Counted from the first letter of the stretch, positions 1 through 9,509 are shown. The stretch is DNA of 64,000 nucleotides from Xanthomonas sontii (GCF_040529055.1 NZ_CP132342.1:3842001-3906000), one strand, 5' to 3'. The notes: generated by a model from the sequence alone, not told the origin. Numbers and translations are program-made.

Positions 1-22
1 GATTCGGGATTCGGAATTGAAA
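1..22. repeat. GATTCGGGATTCGG-type intergenic repeat fragment
   Basis: The first bases are a short run of GATTCGG-like units. Related GGGATT/GGGAAT heptamer runs occur at about 25458-25480, 29205-29234 and 59781-59910. It probably continues to the left of the window. No gene is seen in positions 1-78. Confidence 0.5.
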
Positions 23-78
23 GCAAGCCGCGCCGAGCACCGATAGACACGCACGCATGCATCGGCACGACCGCCGCC

Positions 79-1266
79 TCAGCGCGCCATGGCCGCCACG
101 CGCTGGGTCAGGTGCGCCGCGATGGCACGCTTGAACGGCGCGACCCGGTCGGCCACGCGCAGCGCGGCGCTGCGCAGGGCGCGCGCCGGCAGGCGATCGT
201 CGGTGTACAGCGCGGCAATCGCGTTGGTCGCTTCGTACAGCGGCCGCGTGGCCAGGCGGTGCCCGCGCTGGTAGCCGGCCAGCAAGGCCGGCGCGGCAAT
301 GTCGCCGCCGCGCGCGACCGCGTCGTGCAGCGCACGCGCCAGCCGCGCCTGGCTCTGCAGGCCGAAGTTGAACCCATGCGCGGTCACCGGATGCATGCCC
401 ACCGCGGCGTCGCCGATCAAGGCATAGCGCTCGGCGACGAAGCGCTGCGCATAGACGGCCACCAACGGGTACGCCTGCGGCCGCACCAGTGGCGTCATCG
501 CGCCCAGGCGATGCTCGAAGCAGCTACTGATCTCCGCCCCCAACGCCGCCTCGTCCATCTGCAGCAGCGCCTGCGCGCGTTCCGGCGGCAGGGTCAGCAC
601 TGCCGAGGCCTCGTTGCCGTGCAGCGGCAGCAGGGCCATGGTGCGGCCGTAACCGAACCACTCCCAGGCGGTCTGATGGTGCGGGCGCTCGTGGCGCACC
701 CGACACACCAGCATGGTGCGGCCGAAATCGCGCAGCTGCGCGCCGATCCCGCTCATGCGCCGGGTACTGGAGAAGCGGCTGTCGGCGGCGACCACCAGAC
801 GCGCCGCCACGCTGCGCCCGTCGGAGAGCTGCAACTGCGCCTGGCGCGCGTCGCGACGCAGTGCCTGCACCGACACACCGTCGAGCAAGGTCAGACCGGG
901 CTGGTCCTGCACCGCGGCGAACGCGGCGCGGCGGATCAGGTGATTGGGCACCAGCCAGCCGAGATCGCCACGGCCGCCCTCGCCCGCCGCAAAGGTCAGC
1001 GCGAACGGCGAGGAACCGTTCATCACCCGCGCATCGCGCAGCGGCGCGATCGCCTGCGGGTCGATCCGCGGCCACAGGTCCAACTGATCCAGCAATGCTC
1101 GCGAGGCGTGGGTCAGGGCGATTTCGCGGCCGTCGAAGGCGGCCTCGGCCAGCGCCGCGCGCGGCTGCGGCTCGATCAGCGCCAGCGACAGGCCGCTGCC
1201 GGCCAGCGAGCGGGCGAAGCACAGGCCGGCAGGGCCGGCCCCGACGATGGCGATATCCACTTGCAT
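79..1266 (-). CDS. FAD-dependent UbiH/UbiF/UbiM-family hydroxylase
   Basis: This 395-residue protein is a class A flavoprotein monooxygenase of the UbiH/VisC/COQ6 family. These enzymes hydroxylate the ubiquinone ring precursor at the inner face of the membrane. The N-terminal Rossmann motif is VDIAIVGAGPAGL (residues 3-15). The second FAD motif, ALIGDAAVGMHPVTAHGFN, lies near residues 281-299. Length is normal for the family. The sequence fits the UbiM type (5-demethoxyubiquinol 5-hydroxylase), but the ring position cannot be assigned without comparison with UbiH, UbiI and UbiF. It is the last gene of a loosely spaced minus-strand series. Confidence 0.85.
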   Translation of the reverse strand: MQVDIAIVGAGPAGLCFARSLAGSGLSLALIEPQPRAALAEAAFDGREIALTHASRALLDQLDLWPRIDPQAIAPLRDARVMNGSSPFALTFAAGEGGRGDLGWLVPNHLIRRAAFAAVQDQPGLTLLDGVSVQALRRDARQAQLQLSDGRSVAARLVVAADSRFSSTRRMSGIGAQLRDFGRTMLVCRVRHERPHHQTAWEWFGYGRTMALLPLHGNEASAVLTLPPERAQALLQMDEAALGAEISSCFEHRLGAMTPLVRPQAYPLVAVYAQRFVAERYALIGDAAVGMHPVTAHGFNFGLQSQARLARALHDAVARGGDIAAPALLAGYQRGHRLATRPLYEATNAIAALYTDDRLPARALRSAALRVADRVAPFKRAIAAHLTQRVAAMAR

Positions 1267-1365
1267 GCGGCGACTCCGTGATCGGACCCGGCCAGGATAC
1301 GACCGCCGCGCACCGCGTCCTTGATCTGGATCAGCGCTGCGACGATCGGTCGCAGCCCGCGGGGC

Positions 1366-1755
1366 TCAGAACAGCGCCCACACCAGCTGCAGGATCGCCC
1401 ACAGCGACACCACCCACACAAGGCTGCGCACGTACGGCACGCCCGCCGCGTACAGCGGCACGTACGCCACACGCGCCCACAGGTAAATCTGCGCCGACAG
1501 CGCGGTGTGCGCATCGCCCTTGCCCAGCGCCGCCACCGCCACCGCCGCGGCGGCGAAGAACGGGAAGGTTTCCAGGAAGTTGCGCAGCGCGCGGTCCAGG
1601 CGCCCGGCCACGCCGGCCGGCGGCGGTTGCGGCGCATCGCGCGCGCCGGCGTTCCACTTCAGCCCGCGCTGCGCGGTGACGAAGGCGGAGGCGAGCAGCA
1701 GTTGCGCGATCCCGAGCAGGATCGCCCAGGCCAGCATGCGGATTTCGATGGGCAT
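1366..1755 (-). CDS. MAPEG family integral membrane protein
   Basis: This 129-residue protein has the MAPEG layout: four hydrophobic segments at about residues 5-25, 60-78, 85-105 and 108-128, and a polar loop with NAGARD. MAPEG proteins include membrane glutathione transferases, but the bacterial members of this short type have no assigned substrate. An open frame continues upstream to 2406, but that part is antisense-like shadow. The ATG at 1755 begins MPIEIRML, which matches family N-termini. The gene lies 41 nt after the DUF4019 gene on the same strand. Confidence 0.8.
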   Translation of the reverse strand: MPIEIRMLAWAILLGIAQLLLASAFVTAQRGLKWNAGARDAPQPPPAGVAGRLDRALRNFLETFPFFAAAAVAVAALGKGDAHTALSAQIYLWARVAYVPLYAAGVPYVRSLVWVVSLWAILQLVWALF

Positions 1756-1796
1756 CGGAGCCTCGGAGGAAAGGAAGACGGCGCGCAGCATGCCGC

Positions 1797-2384
1797 TCAA
1801 TCGGGCATGGCCACGTGATAACCGACCAGGCGCCAGGTCTTGTCCTCGTCCAACCGCAACGACACCAGCTCGCGCACCGGCTGCGGCGCATTGGCGAAGC
1901 GGCTGGGGAAGCTGATGTTGACGTAGGTGCCCGGCGGCACCTGCGAGCCGGCGGCGTACTGCACCCGCGCCACGCTGGCGACGCCGCGGCCGAGCAGCGC
2001 GCCCAGCCGCGCACGTGCGGCGTCGATCTCGCGCACGAACACCGCGCGCGTCACCGCCTTCTTCGCCACAACAGAGGCGCCGTCCCAAAGCTCGCCGGTG
2101 CGTCCGGCATCGACCAGTTGCGCGGCGCGCAGGCCGGCCTGGGCCATCTGTGCGTCCTGCTTGGCCAGCGGTCCGGGCGCGGGCGCGGCGGGGCCGGCAT
2201 GGCGCGGCGCCGGTTTCGGCGCCGCCGCGGGAGCGGCAGCAGGTGCGGCGGGGGCCGCTGGCGGGGCAGTCGTCGGCGCGGGCGCGGACGATGCCGGGGG
2301 CGCGTTCTGCGCGGAGGCTGCGCCAGCGACGAGGGACAGCAGGACGAGCGTGAGGCGGAACGGGACGGAGATGGACAAGGACAT
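1797..2384 (-). CDS. Secreted DUF4019-domain protein
   Basis: The 195-residue product starts with a signal peptide (residues 1-25, cleavage after ASA). An Ala/Pro-rich linker follows to about residue 75. The C-terminal domain (about 80-195) resembles DUF4019, with AAQLVDAGRTGELWDGAS, a basic-acidic helix, and SFPSRF followed by a LVGYHVA end. DUF4019 proteins are periplasmic and of unknown function. The compositionally biased linker probably spans the distance from a membrane anchor or signal to the folded domain. Neighbours are also small envelope proteins. Confidence 0.7.
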   Translation of the reverse strand: MSLSISVPFRLTLVLLSLVAGAASAQNAPPASSAPAPTTAPPAAPAAPAAAPAAAPKPAPRHAGPAAPAPGPLAKQDAQMAQAGLRAAQLVDAGRTGELWDGASVVAKKAVTRAVFVREIDAARARLGALLGRGVASVARVQYAAGSQVPPGTYVNISFPSRFANAPQPVRELVSLRLDEDKTWRLVGYHVAMPD

Positions 2385-2448
2385 CGCTCGGCAGCGGCGG
2401 TGGCAAGGGCCGCAGTCTACGCGGCCTGCGCGGGCCAGCGCAGCGGCC

Positions 2449-2742
2449 CTATGGCGTCTCCTCGGTCGCCACTACCGTATTCTCGCTCGCCACTACCGCG
2501 GCCGCGGCCGCCGTCGGGGCGGCATAGCGCTGGCGGTGCCAGGCGCGCCAACTCGCCCACAGCGCCCAGGCGGTCGCCGCCAGCAGGGCGAGCAGACTCA
2601 GCAACGAGCCGGTCCGCGCCAGCCACGGCGCATGCAGGCCGTTGGCGAGGTGCAGCAGCACTTCGGCGATCGCGAAACCGCCCAACGCCAGCAACGCCGG
2701 GGGCAGGTACAGCCGCAGCATCAAGCGGGTTCCGGCGGCCAT
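2449..2742 (-). CDS. Small hypothetical membrane protein
   Basis: This 97-residue protein is not recognised. It has two likely transmembrane helices (about residues 9-31 and 43-64) and an Ala/Val/Thr-rich tail. Alternative starts at Met8 would still retain both helices. GC3-rich codon use matches the neighbours, which supports a real gene, and a larger open frame in another phase (2417-2812) looks like a shadow. Confidence 0.55.
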   Translation of the reverse strand: MAAGTRLMLRLYLPPALLALGGFAIAEVLLHLANGLHAPWLARTGSLLSLLALLAATAWALWASWRAWHRQRYAAPTAAAAAVVASENTVVATEETP

Positions 2743-2828
2743 GCGCGCGCTCCGGGAGGGGATGCGGCGACGCTAGCCCCGCGTCCATGCCCGCCACGTG
2801 AATGGGCGGCATGCGCCGCAGCGGCCGT

Positions 2829-3899
2829 TCAGGCGCCGGGCGAGGCCAGCGGCAGCGTCGCCACGTCGATCTCCGAGAGCGGGCTTTCCGCCGGACAGGC
2901 CTGGTCCGGGAACCCGAAGCGCTGCTTCAGCGCCTGGCCGCAGGCGGTCAGGCTCTCCAGGTCCACGTCCTTTTTGGTCTTGCACTCCTGGTCGAAGGCG
3001 ACCAGGAACGCATCCTTGCGCCGCACGAAATCGTCGCCGCACTTGCGCAACTGCTTGATCCGCTCCAGATCGTCCTGCACCGCGTTGGTGCCGTCGAGCC
3101 CGTACTGCTTGAGCTCGTCGCTGCTGAGCAGGCGCAGGCTGCGGTTGGGCACGGTCATCATCAGATCGGCCACCGCCACCGCCACGCCGTTGCGCTCCAG
3201 GTAGTCCTTGACGTTGCCATAGACCTCCTGCAGCTCGCGATTGAGCTCGGCGCGCGAGGTCGCGGTGGAACTGATCCGCATCATCCGGTGGATGCCGACC
3301 TTGCCGGAGATCAGCCGGTTGTCGCCGGCGGCCAGCACGAACACGCAGGCGCTGTGGCAGACCGAGCCTTCGCGCACCCACACGGTCCAGCCGGATTCGC
3401 CGATCGCATCGCCGGCGCGGATCGCCGCCTCGACCTGGCCGCCGCTGGAATCGAGGTCGAGCACGCGCTTGCCGATGCCGGTCTGCCTGGCCACCTCGGC
3501 CAGGCGCCGCACCATCTCGGCGAAGCCGGCGTTGATCTTGCCGACATAGCGCACCCGCATCAGCCCGCGCTCGCGGCACGGCGCCAGCGCCGCCTCCACG
3601 GCGGGCCGGTCCAGCCCGGCCAGCGGCTGGCCGTCGCCGGCGTCGGCGGCATAGTCGGTGTCGCAGCTGATGAAGGCCTCGCCATTCTCCAGCGTGGCCT
3701 CGTCCCAGGCCTGCGGGTCGCGCTTGGGCGCGACCGCATGCGGCGGCGGTGCCGGCGGCGCACCGATCGAGACCATGTGCTCGCCATCGGCGGAGGGGCT
3801 GTCGGCGACGGTCCGCGGCGCCGACGCCGGCTGCTGCCCGCAGGCCAACAGGCCCAGGCAACACAGCGACAACCAGCAGAGTCTGAACGGAGCGGCCAA
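2829..3899 (-). CDS. COG3904-type ClpP-fold periplasmic lipoprotein
   Basis: This 356-residue protein has an N-terminal lipoprotein signal (LGLLAC, Cys about residue 20). Its core resembles COG3904 proteins, with LDLDSSGGQVEAAIRAGDAI followed by CHSACVFVLAAG. This is the SGG...S-A layout of ClpP/crotonase-like serine peptidases, so Ser in CHSAC could be a nucleophile. The C-terminal part is rich in Cys (CGDDF, CKTKK, CGQAL), suggesting disulfides outside the cytoplasm. The start is a TTG codon, because no in-frame ATG precedes the lipobox. Catalytic activity has not been shown for this group. Confidence 0.65.
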   Translation of the reverse strand: MAAPFRLCWLSLCCLGLLACGQQPASAPRTVADSPSADGEHMVSIGAPPAPPPHAVAPKRDPQAWDEATLENGEAFISCDTDYAADAGDGQPLAGLDRPAVEAALAPCRERGLMRVRYVGKINAGFAEMVRRLAEVARQTGIGKRVLDLDSSGGQVEAAIRAGDAIGESGWTVWVREGSVCHSACVFVLAAGDNRLISGKVGIHRMMRISSTATSRAELNRELQEVYGNVKDYLERNGVAVAVADLMMTVPNRSLRLLSSDELKQYGLDGTNAVQDDLERIKQLRKCGDDFVRRKDAFLVAFDQECKTKKDVDLESLTACGQALKQRFGFPDQACPAESPLSEIDVATLPLASPGA

Positions 3900-4082
3900 A
3901 CGGAGGATCCATGGACGAGACGAAAAAGACAGGCGCCAGGCGCCTGTGGACCTAGTCTAGTGCCGGCGCGCGGAACCTCCCCAACTGCGCCTAAACCGCG
4001 GGCACCGCGGCCACGCGACAGCCGCGGCATTGCTGTCCGAAAACGGCCAGTGCGCCGCGCCGGAGCCGACTAGACTGGCGCC

Positions 4083-5555
4083 ATGCCTGCCCTCGCCGCC
4101 ACCGACCACGCCCTCTACGACCGCGCCCGCCAGTCCCGCGACGCGCGCTTCGACGGCGTGTTCTTCACCGCCGTGCGCAGCACCGGCATCTACTGCCGGC
4201 CGGTGTGCCCGGCGCCGCCGCCCAAGCGCAGCAACGTGCGCTACTACCCCAGCGCCGCCGCGGCCGCGGCAGCCGGCTACCGGCCGTGCCTGCGCTGCCG
4301 CCCCGAACTCTCGCCGGAGGCGCAGCAGCACCTGGGCGAAGAAGTCGTGCGGCGCGCACTGGCGCTGATCGCCGAGGGCGCGCTGCAGGACGCCAGCGTC
4401 GTCGCGCTGGCGGCCGAACTGGGCATCAGCGCGCGCCAACTGCAGCGCCTGTTCGTGGCCCAGCTCGGCGCCACCCCGGCGGCAGTGCATGCGACCCGGC
4501 GCCTGTTGCTGGCCAAGCAACTGCTCACCGAAACCGCCTTGCCGATCACCCAGGTGGCGCTGGCGGCCGGCTTCAACAGCCTGCGCCGCTTCAACGCCGC
4601 GTTCCTCGACGGCTGCGGCATGCCCCCCTCGGCGATCCGCAAGCAGCGCACCGACAGTCCCGGCGGCGATCTGGTGCTGCGCCTGGGCTACCGGCCGCCG
4701 CTGGACTTCCCGGCGATGCTGGCGTTCCTGCGCAAGCGCGCGATCCCCGGCATCGAGCGCATCGGCGAGGCCAGCTACGAACGCGTGCTCGGCCCCTGCG
4801 AGGCCTCCACGCGCATCCGTGTCGAGGCCGATCCGCAGCGCCACGAACTGCGCCTGCACATCGCCGCGGCCGATCCGCGCGCCATTCCCGACATCGTGCG
4901 CCGGGTGCGCCGCGTGTTCGATCTGGATGCCGACCTGCGCGCGGTGCACGCCACGCTCGGCGAGGATCCGCTGCTGGCGCGCGCCATCGCGCGGCGCCCC
5001 GGGCTGCGCGTGCCGGGCGGCTGGGACGGCTTCGAAGTGGCGGTGCGCGCGGTGCTCGGCCAGCAGGTCAGCGTGGCCGGCGCAGCGACCCTGGCCGCGC
5101 GCCTGGTGGATCGGCACGGCGCCGCGCGGCCCGGCCAGCCGCCGGGCCTGGACCGCGCCTTCCCGACCCCGCAGGCACTGCGCGACGCGCCGCTGGAAGC
5201 GATCGGCCTGCCGCGCTCGCGTGCGGCGACGATCCGTGCGCTGGCGCAGGCGGTGCTGGACGGCCGTCTGTCGTTCCGTGCCGGCCAGCGCCTGGACGAC
5301 TTCGTCGCCCACGCCATCACCTTGCCCGGCATCGGCGCCTGGACCGCGCAGTACATCGCCCTGCGCGCGCTCGGCCAGCCCGACGCCTTCCCCGCCGGCG
5401 ACCTGGTGCTGCAACGCATGCTCGGCGAAGGGGGCGCACGCCTGAGCGAGCGCGCCTCCGAGGCGCGTGCGCAGGCCTGGCGGCCCTGGCGCGCCTACGC
5501 GGTGCTGCACCTGTGGCACCTGGCCAACGACCCTCCCGAGGAGACCCGCGCATGA
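4083..5555 (+). CDS. alkA: Ada-AlkA fusion: methyl-sensing regulator and 3-methyladenine DNA glycosylase
   Basis: This 490-residue protein joins three parts. Residues 1-80 form the Ada zinc domain, with Cys38, Cys42, Cys69 and Cys72, the same numbers as in E. coli Ada. Cys38 is the expected methylphosphotriester acceptor. Residues about 85-170 are an AraC-type helix-turn-helix. Residues about 190-490 are AlkA, with an HhH motif LPGIGAWTAQYIALRALG and the catalytic Asp in PAGDLVLQRML. The protein probably senses methylated DNA, activates its own operon and excises alkylated bases. Its stop codon overlaps the ogt start (ATGA), so the two are translationally coupled. The Ada C-terminal methyltransferase is supplied by that separate ogt. 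Confidence 0.92.
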   Translation: MPALAATDHALYDRARQSRDARFDGVFFTAVRSTGIYCRPVCPAPPPKRSNVRYYPSAAAAAAAGYRPCLRCRPELSPEAQQHLGEEVVRRALALIAEGALQDASVVALAAELGISARQLQRLFVAQLGATPAAVHATRRLLLAKQLLTETALPITQVALAAGFNSLRRFNAAFLDGCGMPPSAIRKQRTDSPGGDLVLRLGYRPPLDFPAMLAFLRKRAIPGIERIGEASYERVLGPCEASTRIRVEADPQRHELRLHIAAADPRAIPDIVRRVRRVFDLDADLRAVHATLGEDPLLARAIARRPGLRVPGGWDGFEVAVRAVLGQQVSVAGAATLAARLVDRHGAARPGQPPGLDRAFPTPQALRDAPLEAIGLPRSRAATIRALAQAVLDGRLSFRAGQRLDDFVAHAITLPGIGAWTAQYIALRALGQPDAFPAGDLVLQRMLGEGGARLSERASEARAQAWRPWRAYAVLHLWHLANDPPEETRA

Positions 5556-6079
5556 CCGCGCCCCCGCTGTCCTACGACCGTTTCGACACCCCGATCGGCA
5601 TGCTCACCGTCGCTGTCGGCAGCGATGGCGTGCGTCACATCCTGTTCCCCGAGAACCGCTACGACGCCCGCGGCCGCGCCGACTGGGTGCACGATCCGGC
5701 TCCGGTGCGCGCCGCGCGCGAGCAGTTGCTGGCCTACTTCGCTGGAGAGCGCGAGCACTTCGACCTGCCGCTGGCGCCGCACGGCACCGACTTCCAGAAG
5801 CGGGTGTGGCTGGCATTGGCCGAGATCCCGTTCGGCGCGACCTGGAGCTACGCGCAACTGGCGCAGCATGTGGGCCAGCCGCGTGCGGTGCGCGCGGTCG
5901 GCGCCGCCAATGGCCGCAACCCGCTGCCGATCGTGCTGCCCTGCCACCGGGTGATCGGCGCCAACGGCGCGCTCACCGGCTTTGGTGGCGGCCTGCCGAC
6001 CAAGGCCGCGCTGCTGGCGCTGGAGCGACGCGATGGCGGCGACGCGGCCACCGGCACCATGGCCCCGCTGTTCGGCTGA
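5552..6079 (+). CDS. ogt: Methylated-DNA-[protein]-cysteine S-methyltransferase
   Basis: This 175-residue suicide enzyme transfers O6-alkyl groups from guanine to its active-site Cys in the PCHRV motif (LPIVLPCHRVIG). The conserved FQKRVWLALAEIPFG and RAVGAANGRNP segments precede it. An N-terminal Ogt-type domain (YDRFDTPIGMLTVAV) is present. The start ATG overlaps the upstream stop by four bases, indicating an ada-alkA/ogt adaptive-response operon. Confidence 0.93.
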   Translation: MTAPPLSYDRFDTPIGMLTVAVGSDGVRHILFPENRYDARGRADWVHDPAPVRAAREQLLAYFAGEREHFDLPLAPHGTDFQKRVWLALAEIPFGATWSYAQLAQHVGQPRAVRAVGAANGRNPLPIVLPCHRVIGANGALTGFGGGLPTKAALLALERRDGGDAATGTMAPLFG

Positions 6080-6200
6080 GCGTCGCAGCCTGCGGCGGCG
6101 ACACCGCGAGCGCTGCGGCATCGCGCGCCCCGGATACCGATGCACGCGCGCCGCAGGCGCTGTCTTCGCCACGTCACCGTCCGCGCCTTATGATGCCGCG

Positions 6201-7475
6201 ATGATGTCCTCCGTCCTGCGTTCCACGCTCGTCTGCGCCACCCTGCTGCTCGGTGCCTGCGCCTCCACCCCCTCCACGTCGCCGCACGCGGCCGCCGCGG
6301 CCGCCGCACCCAGCACCGCCGCACCGGCGAGGCTGCCCACGCCGGTGCTGCTGATCTCGATCGACGGCCTGCGCGCGGACATGCTCGATCGCGGCATCAC
6401 CCCGAACCTGAGCCGCATGGTCCACGACGGCGTGCGCGCGCAGTGGATGACGCCCTCCTATCCGTCGCTGACCTTCCCCAACCACTACACCATCGCCACC
6501 GGCCTGCGCCCGGACCATCACGGCATCGTCCACAACAGCATGCAGGATCCGCTGCTGGGCACGTTCCAGCTCAGCGATCGCGCCGCGGTCAGCGATGGCC
6601 GCTGGTGGGGTGGCGAGCCGATCTGGGTCGGCGTCGAGAAGGCCGGCCTGCACGCGGCGACGTGGGCCTGGCCGGGCAGCGAGGCGGCCATCCAGGGCGT
6701 GCGCCCCAGCCGCCGCCAGGCCTTCGACGCGGACATGCCGCCGAACGCGCGGGTCGACCAGGTGCTGGGCTGGCTCGACGATCCCAGCGCGCCGCGTCCG
6801 CAGCTGCTGACCCTGTACTTCGAACAGGTGGACGAAGCCGGCCACGAGCATGGCCCGGAGTCGCGCGAATACGCGCAGGCCGTCGCCAGGATCGATGCGG
6901 CGATCGGACATCTGCTCGACGGCCTGGCGCAGCGCGGCGAACTGGACCGGATCAACCTGGTGCTGGTCTCCGACCACGGCATGGCCGCGGTGCCGCCCAA
7001 GCAGGTGCTGGCGGTCGAGGAGATGGTCCCGCCGCAACAGGTCACGGTGATCAGCTACGGGCAGTCGGTGGGCATCGTTCCGCGCCCGGGCCAGGAGGCC
7101 GCGGCCGAGGCGCGCCTGCTCGGCGCGCATCCGCAGTACGACTGCTGGCGCAAGGGCGAACTGCCGGCGCGCTGGCACTACGGCAGCAATCCGCGCATCC
7201 CGCCGATCGTGTGCCAGATGCACGAGGGCTGGGATGCGCTGCCGCGTGCGCGCATCGCCGAGAAGCCGCGCAGTCTGCGCGGCTCCCACGGCTACGACCC
7301 GGCACTGAAGTCGATGCGCGCGGTGTTCGTCGCCCGCGGCCCGGCGTTCCGCCAGGGCGTCACCCTGGCGCCGATCAACAACGTCGACGTCTACCCGCTG
7401 CTGACCCGCCTGCTCGGCATTCCCGCCGCCCCCAACGACGGCGATCCGCAGGCGCTGCTGCCGGCGCTGCGCTAA
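6201..7475 (+). CDS. Ectonucleotide pyrophosphatase/phosphodiesterase lipoprotein
   Basis: This 424-residue protein has a lipobox LLLGAC near residue 15, so it is probably an outer-membrane lipoprotein. An Ala/Pro linker follows. The catalytic domain belongs to the NPP branch of the alkaline phosphatase superfamily. LLISIDGLRADML gives the first metal Asp, PSLTFPNHYTI holds the Thr nucleophile, and SDHGMAAV and a late SHGYDP give further metal ligands. Such enzymes hydrolyse nucleotide pyrophosphate or phosphodiester bonds in the periplasm or outside the cell. The open frame extends further upstream, but the ATG at 6201 begins the signal peptide. Confidence 0.85.
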   Translation: MMSSVLRSTLVCATLLLGACASTPSTSPHAAAAAAAPSTAAPARLPTPVLLISIDGLRADMLDRGITPNLSRMVHDGVRAQWMTPSYPSLTFPNHYTIATGLRPDHHGIVHNSMQDPLLGTFQLSDRAAVSDGRWWGGEPIWVGVEKAGLHAATWAWPGSEAAIQGVRPSRRQAFDADMPPNARVDQVLGWLDDPSAPRPQLLTLYFEQVDEAGHEHGPESREYAQAVARIDAAIGHLLDGLAQRGELDRINLVLVSDHGMAAVPPKQVLAVEEMVPPQQVTVISYGQSVGIVPRPGQEAAAEARLLGAHPQYDCWRKGELPARWHYGSNPRIPPIVCQMHEGWDALPRARIAEKPRSLRGSHGYDPALKSMRAVFVARGPAFRQGVTLAPINNVDVYPLLTRLLGIPAAPNDGDPQALLPALR

Positions 7476-7701
7476 GGCGGGCCACCACTCCCCGAGCATG
7501 CCGCGCCACGATTGCGCGTGCCTGTGGCAAGCGTCCACGCCCGCGCGATGACGCGACCACGGGCGCGCGCAAGCGCGGCCCTTCGGGTTGGGTCTGGCAG
7601 GCGCGCGGCATACTCGGGAATGGGTGACACGCCCTGAGCGCCACGACAACGGTCGCGCCCCGGCGACGCCCGCCCATGGCAACGCGTGCGACAATGGCGG
7701 C

Positions 7702-9135
7702 ATGCATTCGCCCGACTCCGCGCAACCGCCGCGCCTGCGCCATCGTCTGCGCCCGCTGATCTCGCAGGAGAGCTGGAAGCAGCGCGCCGTGCTGTGGGGC
7801 GGCGCGGTGGCGGTGGCCCTGGTCTCCATCGTCTTCGCCAAGGCCAGCGACGCCGCCTTCCACGTGTTCCAGCGCATCACCGCGCATTCGCCGTGGTGGG
7901 CGCTGCTGCTGACCCCGAGCGTGTTCGCCCTGCTGGCCTGGCTGACCAACGGCGCGCTGCGCCCCACCCGCGGCAGCGGCATCCCGCAGGTGATCGCCGC
8001 GCTGGAACGTCCCGACGACGGCTTCCGCCAGGCCAACCTGTCGCTGCGCGTGTCCGCGGGCAAGCTGATGCTGACCACCATGGCCCTGTTCGGCGGCGCC
8101 TCGATCGGCCGCGAAGGCCCCACCGTGCATGTCGGCGCCAGCCTGATGTACGTGTTCGGGCGCTGGTTCGGCTTTCGCGATGCGCGCCAGGCCAGCCATT
8201 TCCTGCTGGCCGGCGGCGCCGCCGGCATCGCCGCGGCGTTCAACACGCCGCTGGCCGGCGTGGTGTTCGCCATCGAGGAACTGAGCGGACGCTTCGAGCA
8301 CCACTTCTCCGGCACCTTGCTGACGGCAGTGATCGTCGGCGGCGTGATTTCGCTGGGCCTGCTCGGCGACTACACCTACTTCGGCCGGGTCGCCACCGCC
8401 GGCCTGCCGCTGGGCAAGGCGTGGCTGGCGATCCTGCTGTGCGGCGTGGTCGCCGGCCTGCTCGGCGGCGCCTTCGCGCGCATGGTGCTGCTCACCGTCG
8501 CCGGCAAGCCGCGCTGGCTGGGCGAGCTGCGCCGGCGCCAGCCGGTGCTGCTGGCCGCACTGTGCGGTCTGGCGCTGGTGCTGCTGGGCCTGATCTTCGG
8601 CGCCGGCGCGTTCGGCACCGGCTACGAGCAGGCGCGCAGCCTGGTGCAGGGGCACGCCAGCGTCGGCCATGAATTCGGCCTGATGAAGCTGCTGGCGAAC
8701 CTGGTGTCCTACGTGGCCGGCATCCCCGGCGGCCTGTTCTCGCCGGCCCTGGCGGTCGGCGCAGGACTCGGCCACAACCTGGCCGTGCTGATGCCGGGCG
8801 TGGACCCGCGCATCTTCGTGCTGCTGGGCATGTGCGCCTATCTCACCGGGGTGACCCAGGCGCCGCTGACCTCGGCGGTGATCTCGCTGGAACTCACCGA
8901 CAGCAGCGACATGCTGCTGCCGATCCTGGCGACGGTGCTGATCGCCCGCGGCGCTTCGGCGCTGGTCTGCCGCACGCCGATCTACCGCGGCCTGGCCGAA
9001 CTGTTGCTGGTGGCGCCACCGCCGGCGCCCACGCCGCCCGCGGAAGAGGAAACGCCGACCTCGCTGGTGGCCGACCTGGCCGGCAGCGACCACGACGACC
9101 GCGACGACGGCCCCAGCGCGCCGCGTCCGCACTGA
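7702..9135 (+). CDS. ClC-family chloride channel/transporter
   Basis: This 477-residue polytopic protein carries the three ClC selectivity signatures: GSGIPQV, GREGPTVH with the gating Glu, and GGLFSPALAVG. A further conserved Tyr region lies near the C-terminus (GMCAYLTGVTQAP). There is no C-terminal CBS pair. Members exchange chloride for protons across the inner membrane and help in acid tolerance. The ATG at 7702 gives the usual short cytoplasmic N-terminus; a longer frame opens at 7588. The gene stands alone. Confidence 0.9.
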   Translation: MHSPDSAQPPRLRHRLRPLISQESWKQRAVLWGGAVAVALVSIVFAKASDAAFHVFQRITAHSPWWALLLTPSVFALLAWLTNGALRPTRGSGIPQVIAALERPDDGFRQANLSLRVSAGKLMLTTMALFGGASIGREGPTVHVGASLMYVFGRWFGFRDARQASHFLLAGGAAGIAAAFNTPLAGVVFAIEELSGRFEHHFSGTLLTAVIVGGVISLGLLGDYTYFGRVATAGLPLGKAWLAILLCGVVAGLLGGAFARMVLLTVAGKPRWLGELRRRQPVLLAALCGLALVLLGLIFGAGAFGTGYEQARSLVQGHASVGHEFGLMKLLANLVSYVAGIPGGLFSPALAVGAGLGHNLAVLMPGVDPRIFVLLGMCAYLTGVTQAPLTSAVISLELTDSSDMLLPILATVLIARGASALVCRTPIYRGLAELLLVAPPPAPTPPAEEETPTSLVADLAGSDHDDRDDGPSAPRPH

Positions 9136-9273
9136 GCGGCGGCTCGCCCCGAGCGACCGCGTGTCCTGAGCGACGAACGAACGACCGGGGAGTGCGCTTC
9201 CCGCTCCACCCTCCTCGCTGCAGGGCCATCTCTCTCCGCCTCACGGCGACCGCCAGGCATGGACGCCAGGCAT

Positions 9274-9302
9274 AAAAAAACGCGGCGCAAGCGCCGCGTT
9301 CT
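9274..9302 (-). terminator. Rho-independent terminator after THX gene
   Basis: Read on the minus strand, a 9-bp GC-rich stem (AACGCGGCG / CGCCGCGTT) with a 4-nt loop is followed by seven T residues. It lies 22 nt beyond the stop of the THX gene and probably serves it. Confidence 0.85.
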
Positions 9303-9323
9303 TCGTCGCAACCGGTGGCTGGC

Positions 9324-9509
9324 TCAGCCGGCCTTGGCGACCGTCTTCTTGGCCACGGCCTTCTTCACCGCCGGCGCCTTGACCACCGACTTCTTCGCGG
9401 CCGGCGATGCAGCGCCCACGGCCACCTTGCTCACGCTGTGCGAGCGCGAATTGCCGTAGCTGGCGTTGTAGCGCTTGCCCTTGGCGGTCTTGCGGTCACC
9501 CTTACCCAT
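9324..9509 (-). CDS. 30S ribosomal protein THX
   Basis: This 61-residue, very basic protein begins MGKGDRKTAKGKRY followed by NASYGNSR, the signature of bacterial THX, which sits in a cavity at the top of the 30S head. The remainder is a Lys/Ala/Val-rich tail (AVKKAVAKKTVAKAG) that is longer than in Thermus. AGGAG lies 9 nt before the ATG at 9509; an in-frame ATG two codons earlier (9515) is too close to it. The gene has its own terminator. Confidence 0.85.
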   Translation of the reverse strand: MGKGDRKTAKGKRYNASYGNSRSHSVSKVAVGAASPAAKKSVVKAPAVKKAVAKKTVAKAG